Assembly: GCA_002812745.2 (NCBI GenBank)
Contig: NCSJ02000011.1
Span: 186,001 to 250,000 of the forward strand
Direction: 5' to 3'
Length of the DNA stretch: 64,000 nucleotides
DNA from: Scytalidium lignicola
Lineage: Eukaryota; Ascomycota; Leotiomycetes
Shown here: positions 58,545 through 64,000 of the stretch, in pieces
Position numbering within the stretch: the first letter of the stretch is position 1
How the letters are laid out: the number at the start of each line of letters is the position of its first letter
The notes under the pieces: generated by a model
Seen by the model: only the letters and a program-made list of their open reading frames with translations
Told to the model about the DNA's origin: nothing
The model's database searches: none
Made by a program: the position numbers and the translations under genes

Positions 58545-59573
58545 TTGCACATGGACCTTATCAGTTCAAGTTTTCTAATATACCCAGATCACTAACCCAG
58601 ATCTTAAGTGAAAGTAGCTCCTGCCTTGTTAGACTTTGCTTTTCTAAACCTATTGTAAGTCTGGTTGAATGTTTCGACCTTTATCTCGAAGGATTTCCCA
58701 ACCTGTTAATATCCAATTTTAGATCGATTAGTTCGAGATTTGCGAAAACGAAGCATTCTAAAACATATCTTCTGACTTAGCTAAGTAGTTAAGGAGATCC
58801 ATTGGCAACAATACTAATATAGAGTAGTTATGTACGCAATTGTTGAGTTTGAGCATAACTTCTTGTAGCAGAGAGAAGTTGAATAGGTAGTGAACAAACT
58901 GACGCATGTGTTCGTATATAATGAGGTTGAATTTGTGAAGTTCGGTAAAGTTGGGAGGTGCGGTTCTGACTGACGGGGATCCGGAATTGGCTTCGAAAGA
59001 ATCCTTCACTGACTTTTTCCAATTTTAGCTGGCGGCAGTTATAGCTAAGGAGCCGAACAGGTCACCTTTTGACGCCGGTCCATCTACTATAGCTCTCACT
59101 TTCAACTTACCCTTGCTTACCTTGACTCACCCAAAACTGCTAGTAAAGCAGCTCTGCTCACCTTTCCGAACAAAAACAGATTTTCTTCATGTCAGGATTG
59201 ACGTGTGATAATCACTTGAGATTCATATCAGTGAATATTTGATCTTACAGTTTGGATAAGTATGTACTAAAGCTTAGTGATTCACTTCCACCCACTCATT
59301 ATCTCATGATTTCGATATTCAATGTGGCAATTCAATCTAAACATGGTGTGAAGAACTCTTACAATGTTATCATTCATAAGTAACCATATCAAGATAACAG
59401 CACTTAGAACTACTGTTAAAAGTTCACAATATTCAATTATTCTGTGGCATAACCGACCACTCTCGTGTAGAAATCTCATTATTCGTCTGTTTTGTAATAC
59501 CCGCCATGCAAATAAATATAAGAGTACATTTGAGAATCACAATATCCAACCTAAATCCATTGACCATATCACA
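58545..59573. other. Convergent intergenic region, F-box to permease
   Basis: 1 kb, AT-rich. A minus-strand frame at 58758-59009 has no recognised motif. No RNA gene or repeat is seen. Confidence 0.45.
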
Positions 59574-61211
59574 CTATTTACCTCCAGTAGTAATATCAAC
59601 CCCAACAATATGTGGATCCAACCCGCGCTCTAACCTCTGTGCTCTAAAAAATTCCAATTGCGCCTCTTCGGTCTTGGCATATGTCTTTCGTCCCTTGATA
59701 AACCAGAATGCTGTCGCAATGACGACCATGATGCCAAATACTGCGATAGCATAATTCATGTCTGCGGGTGCTGGGTTTGGATCTCCAGGGAAGAAGAAGA
59801 ACACCGTCGTTATGGCGGAATAAATGATGCTAACCCAGTTAACAAAGGGGCCAATAATTGGACCTAGGGAGAATTTTCCGCCACGGGGGAGAGCACCGCG
59901 ACCAGCAATAAGGAGGGCGACAACCGGAAGAGCGTAGGATATCGTGAGAGCAATTGTGGATACGGAAAGAATCGCTTCGAGCACAGTGTTGGAGAAGAGA
60001 TAGAGAATCCCAATGAGGCCGATTATGACCCCCTGACCCACAAGGACGCGAAGAGGTACTTTCCACGTTGGCGAGACGTGTGAGAAGTAATTACTCCAAG
60101 GTAGCCCACCATCTCTGGCAAAGCCCCAGGTCAGGCGAGAAGCAGTAGTCATGACTGAGACACCTTGACCTAGTCCATTGAAGATGAAAAGAGATAATAA
60201 CACGGCTGCTCCTTGTAATCCAATAGTGTCTAGAACTAGCTGCATGAATGGAAAGCCGGTAGGTGAGTTGAGGATAAGGTCCAGGTCTTGAATGCAGAAG
60301 AGACAGACAACCATGAATATGAACCCTGTCACTGCACCAGCTGCGACAGCAAGCCATATCACCCGTGGGGCATTGACACGCGGATTCGGGATCTCCTCAA
60401 CCATGTGAATCACAGAGTCAAAAGCCGTGAGACCATAAGCGGCTTGGATCAGGCCGGTGAACCATGTCACGCCGTCCGACCATCCTGTCTGATTGATCCA
60501 GGTACCGAAGACAAATTTTGCGGATTGGTAAGAGAGGTTTGAACGCACACCTACGGCGATAAGGAGGGCAAGGCTAAAGACCAGGAAGAGTGTGCCAAAT
60601 TGGATGCCGACGATGTTATTGAACCAAGGAAGAACTTTTTCTTTGCGGCATGCAACGGCATTGACTAGAGTGAAAAGAATAGTGACGCCAATATACACGA
60701 CAAACTCCTCCCATCCAGTGGATTCCCACTCATTGTTGAAGAGAACTTTCATGCCTAGAATGAAGTCGGACATGAAGGCAATTTGGGAGGCGGTTATAGT
60801 CCACCAGCCAAACACGTTGATCCAGGCACAGATGTAGGAGAGGAGGCGGCCGGCGTCGCCTTCTAACAGTCTATGCACCCAATAGGCCTGTCCCAGAGCA
60901 GTAGGCATTGCACTGCACATTTCCCCTAGAGAGAGGGCGAGACAAAGACTGCATATTGTGACGAGGACGAGACCCCACAGAATAGCAATTGAGCCACCAT
61001 TTGTCAGTCCTGAGGCAAGGTCTTGGGCAAAGGTCGACCACGTTCCTAATACGCAAAAGGAGAAGGCAAGCATGCTCCATATGTTGAAACTGCGGGCCAT
61101 GGCGGACTCCAGGCCCATGTCGGCAAGGTCGAGAGCATCTTGGGTGGCTTGGTCGGTTACATCGAGAATCTTCTTGTCGTTGGAAGGGTAGTCGTCGTCG
61201 TCGTAGTCCAT
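59574..61211 (-). CDS. APC-superfamily permease, choline/GABA/amine transporter type (545 aa)
   Basis: Single exon of 546 codons. ATG 61211 (MDYDDDDYPSND) is preferred because the upstream extension opens only with a non-ATG codon. An acidic N-terminal tail precedes twelve hydrophobic segments. Recognisable features are ARSFNIWSMLAFSFCVLGTW (helix 1), LGEMCSAMPTALGQAYWVHR (helix 2 to 3), HMVEEIPNPRVNAPRVIW (conserved cytoplasmic loop) and SRLTWGFARDGGLPWSNYF (helix 8 region). These are hallmarks of the fungal amino acid/choline transporter family that includes yeast Hnm1 and GABA permease Uga4. Substrate cannot be decided. The neighbouring copper amine oxidase gene makes an amine substrate attractive, but the two genes are 2.1 kb apart and divergent. 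Confidence 0.93.
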   Translation of the reverse strand: MDYDDDDYPSNDKKILDVTDQATQDALDLADMGLESAMARSFNIWSMLAFSFCVLGTWSTFAQDLASGLTNGGSIAILWGLVLVTICSLCLALSLGEMCSAMPTALGQAYWVHRLLEGDAGRLLSYICAWINVFGWWTITASQIAFMSDFILGMKVLFNNEWESTGWEEFVVYIGVTILFTLVNAVACRKEKVLPWFNNIVGIQFGTLFLVFSLALLIAVGVRSNLSYQSAKFVFGTWINQTGWSDGVTWFTGLIQAAYGLTAFDSVIHMVEEIPNPRVNAPRVIWLAVAAGAVTGFIFMVVCLFCIQDLDLILNSPTGFPFMQLVLDTIGLQGAAVLLSLFIFNGLGQGVSVMTTASRLTWGFARDGGLPWSNYFSHVSPTWKVPLRVLVGQGVIIGLIGILYLFSNTVLEAILSVSTIALTISYALPVVALLIAGRGALPRGGKFSLGPIIGPFVNWVSIIYSAITTVFFFFPGDPNPAPADMNYAIAVFGIMVVIATAFWFIKGRKTYAKTEEAQLEFFRAQRLERGLDPHIVGVDITTGGK

Positions 61212-63343
61212 GTTTCCCAATTGATGAGACTCGTCTATCTCAGCAACAGAGAACAGGATCAAGGAATTCGACAGCAACACGGAAAATACCAATACAAATT
61301 GGCCTGCCTAAGGCGTGAACGGTAACCAATGGACCCGTGAGTTGAAGACAGCAAGGCACGCAAAAGGCAGCAACCACGACAAAAGAAGTAGAATAGAAAA
61401 GTATATATGTAAAGAGAGAGTAAATGGTGGACGATGAGGAGAAAAGAAGAAACCAGACGAAAGAAGCAGCGTAGAGAGGTATTTCAATGAAATTGGAGAT
61501 GCTCAACCGCGATTGAACCGCGATATCTCCTATCTTGAGGAATGCGGGGAAGAAGAACGCGACTGGCTAGAGCAATTGATACTTAGGTAAGGAGGAAGAG
61601 TAATAACCCATGCGTCTCCTCAATTACAATGGCCGTGGCAACTACCCAAGGCAGCTTAGCAGGGCATTAGAACAGAAGAAAACTCGAGAGAAAAGTTGTG
61701 AATGTTTTTTTTTACCTCATACCCGCCGCTAGTCTGCACTACCCAGGTATCCCAGGGTTTTACCGAGCAGCGATGAAGAATCGATATTACCAACCTCCAT
61801 GCCGCCGTATTCTCCCCGAGTTAATATAGGTGATAGTTTTTTGCTGTTCTTCCGTCTTCGGAGCTGAGATGCATTTGAATCTGGGGAGGCGATGGAAGAG
61901 AGAGCTTCCATACCCGCTTGGGCTCAATTGAACTCCAGGAAAGAAGAGAAAAGCCTTCGGGTTGATCTTCCACCAGGAAGGGAATATCTCCGGAACAGGG
62001 TTTGCAAAAGGTACCAGCCGGATGCAGCCCTGCAGGCATTTTATGCCATGTGCAAGGTAAGTTCGACTTGCGGCTGGTTTGACGTTTGTTCAGCACAGGA
62101 TATATAACCTTGAGTGCTGCGACACCAAGTGGCTCCATAGAGATGTGGTTTCTCTCTTATCATCATCTTGTGCTCATTCCTACCTCGGGCGTTATCAATG
62201 AATATCCTGCTCCACCAAATGCCAAGGAAGCCGATGTTTTGAAGGCATGAAAGGCATAGAAGGAAGCTTTTTTGGATCTGAAAGTGAGATGGCATTGGAG
62301 CGGGGCTGATTTGGGGGGGCTTATCCACATACGGCAAGTCCAAGCAGAGACCTAACGATTGGCCGGATCTGATCTGTGTTTATCATCGGGTCTCGGGTCG
62401 CCTCACTTTTGAGGCCGCAGCTGCACCTGCACGAAGAATGCAACTTTGCAACTTTGCATCGTTGCGACGGCACAAGAGAGAAGAGAGAAGAGGGGAGAGG
62501 GACAATCGAAGACCATGGTATAGAGATCACATGATGCGTGTGCCGCTCACTCCAGGCTGCGTCAAAGTCGCACTGGATTGGATTGGATTGGATTGGATTG
62601 AGCTGTAGTTGTTGGATGCGGTCAACAAACGACAAAGATAAAGATGTCAAAGATGAGCGGCCGACGTACTGCTAGCTACTTCAAATATTCCGTGGAAGAA
62701 ACAGCGTAGATGCCTCCAGCTATTTATACTCCAACAAATTTGCTCAGTCGAATTGCTCCATCAGTCCACCATGGGGCAATGGCTCAAATCCCCGGAGATT
62801 GGAGATCGAAGGTATCGCCAACTCTGCACCCCCAACGCGGCTCTATTTCTGCAAAACAGGAAGCTGGCGGGATCCAGACTGAAGAAGAGGAAAGTGACCA
62901 CGTCCAAGAACGAATGGGAACTCCTCGCCCAGAGGCACTGCGCAGCGAACCAGTCACGGCAGTCGGACATTTGCTGCTAGAGGCGGCCAGCCGTCGACCA
63001 TGCCTATTGCAGCAGGTCCATGCGAAATCACGTGGAGATAGTAGTGGGTGCTGACTACAGTGCTTGCTTAGGGAGCCGTGGGACTGGTGGGTATAAGTAA
63101 CTCTGGGAACCTCCAGATGGGAGCTTTTTTGGACTTCTTTCTTCTACATGCTCCCTGTTCTCTCTTATATCCTCTTCACCGACACTCACACACATATATA
63201 CCCGTCAATTGCTGTTGTGGTGGCTGCTGCATTTGAGTTCGCAGTCTTCCTCATCCTTATCGCCGTCCTTATCTGGAAGAAGCTACCCTGGTCTGCTCAG
63301 CAAGACAAGAAGACAAGAAAAGCCACGAGAAATACGCGCAAAC
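61212..63343. promoter_or_regulatory. Divergent intergenic region, permease and amine oxidase
   Basis: 2.1 kb with no gene supported. It includes long leaders for both flanking genes, GATA-type elements (for example CGATATCTCCTATCTT around 61,521), a five-copy GGATT tandem repeat (62575-62599) and a CACGTG core at about 63033. Nitrogen-source control by GATA factors would suit both flanking products but is an inference. Confidence 0.45.
62575..62599. repeat. Pentanucleotide microsatellite (GGATT)5
   Basis: Five perfect tandem copies of GGATT. Likely length-variable between strains. Confidence 0.9.
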
Positions 63344-64000
63344 ATGTCGATAGACTCGGACTCAATTCCTGGATATGAGATATATCGTGATGGCTACGTC
63401 CCTGAGCCTGCGAAATCATCGTGCGGCTGCTCAAAATCCGCCAGCTCCATCCCACATCCCTTAGGTAAGTGCAAAGTGCAAAGTGCAAGGCTGTCAGCAG
63501 TGATTGGGGTTCATCGCAAACTGCACGAACCCCGCACGAAGCTTCCTATCTTCTCCCCTATCAGCAGCTACAACACCAGCGACAATTAGAGGAGAGGGAA
63601 AAAAAGCAAAATAAACTCGCCTGCTAACAACTGCCACGTCCAGATCAACTCAGCATCTCCGAAATACCCCTCGCTGCCTCCCTGGTGCGCGCCCACAAGC
63701 CCGAATCCAAGTTCAAATTCAACTCCATCACCCTGCGCGAGCCACCCAAGGCCATCTACACCGCCTTCCGAAATGGCTCTGGGCCTCGGCCAGACCGAAA
63801 AGCCTTTGTCATCACCCTCGAACTGGGCTCCTCCCAAGTCGCCGAATCCGTCGTCAACTTGACCAACAAGACCGTGGAATCATGGAAAGTGTTGGAAGAC
63901 GTCTTTCCAACCCTCACTCTCGAGGATCTCGACATCTCGGAGCAAGTTGCGCGAGCTGACCCCCAGGTCATCGAGGCCTGCCGTGAGATTGGCATCTATG
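63344..64000 (+). CDS. Copper amine oxidase, N-terminal part (3' truncated by window edge)
   Basis: Exon 1 is 63344-63464 and exon 2 runs from 63644 to beyond the window (178-nt intron, GTAAGT...CCAG). The first 40 residues (MSIDSDSIPGYEIYRDGYVP, then a CGCSKS stretch) are followed by HPLDQLSISEIPLAASLVRA and SKFKFNSITLREPPKA, the start of the N2 domain of copper-containing primary amine oxidases. The segment ending LEDLDISEQVARADPQVIEA is typical of the N2-N3 link. The catalytic domain with the topaquinone Asn-Tyr-Asp/Glu motif lies outside the window. These enzymes oxidise primary amines to aldehydes, ammonia and hydrogen peroxide, often in peroxisomes. The link to the adjacent amine-type permease is suggestive. 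Confidence 0.88.

Noticed and set aside
61240..61506. 88-codon minus-strand frame before the permease
   Set aside because: Begins with a non-ATG codon and lies in the CT/AG-rich leader of the permease.
1..64000. CRISPR arrays, bacterial operons, tRNA or rRNA genes
   Set aside because: No regularly spaced repeats, Shine-Dalgarno-led operons, or A/B-box pairs with a foldable cloverleaf were found by eye; a tRNA scan could still reveal one.

Overview
This window is nuclear DNA of a filamentous ascomycete (Pezizomycotina). The signs are genes broken by short GT-AG introns, mostly 45-150 nt with CTAAC/CTGAC-like branch sites, plus fungal-type families (Zn2Cys6 regulator, OPT transporter, NACHT-TPR receptor, Bem3-like RhoGAP). 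A leotiomycete is my guess, held with low confidence. Exon structures were built by hand from splice signals, reading-frame phase and family similarity. Nearly all models close in frame.

Bases 1-31,000 are a compact housekeeping block. In order it holds the C-terminal half of the proteasome adaptor ECM29 (+), a carboxymuconolactone decarboxylase-like protein (-), mitochondrial cytochrome c peroxidase (-), a thioredoxin-PITH protein (+), ribosomal protein eL36 (+), a TUG/Ubx4-type UBX protein (-), proteasome beta-3 subunit (+), a SERCA-type calcium pump (-), a 14-3-3 protein (+), a small unknown protein (-), the U1 snRNP factor Prp39 (+) and a PX-PH-RhoGAP Bem3 homologue (-). Several genes have tiny exons: an ATG-only exon in beta-3 and an 8-nt exon in 14-3-3.

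Bases 31,000-35,260 are almost 5 kb with no gene I can support. A three-exon LYR-motif gene (SDHAF1/Sdh6 type, 77 aa) follows and shares a 324-bp divergent promoter with a fumarylacetoacetate-hydrolase-family gene.

Bases 35,900-50,300 look like an accessory metabolic region: FAH-family enzyme, cupin, a 1.6-kb AT-rich island with a hairpin, then a P450 and an MFS transporter sharing a divergent promoter, a Zn2Cys6 regulator and an OPT transporter. The P450/MFS promoter carries a near-perfect 18-bp dyad centred on CCGCGG. Its core recurs nearby and upstream of the regulator, which suggests a small co-regulated module. No PKS, NRPS or terpene synthase is present. The P450 frame is broken at two homopolymer sites, one marked by an N.

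Bases 51,300-58,550 are a self/non-self or defence-like neighbourhood. It holds a 1,139-aa NACHT-TPR receptor, a divergently transcribed 261-aa protein made of two copies of an unrecognised module, a MITE-like element with 21-bp terminal inverted repeats, and an F-box-like protein. The window ends with an APC-superfamily amine/choline-type permease (-), 2.1 kb of non-coding DNA, and the start of a copper amine oxidase (+).

The nine N characters all touch A or T runs, so homopolymer indels should be suspected wherever a frame breaks.
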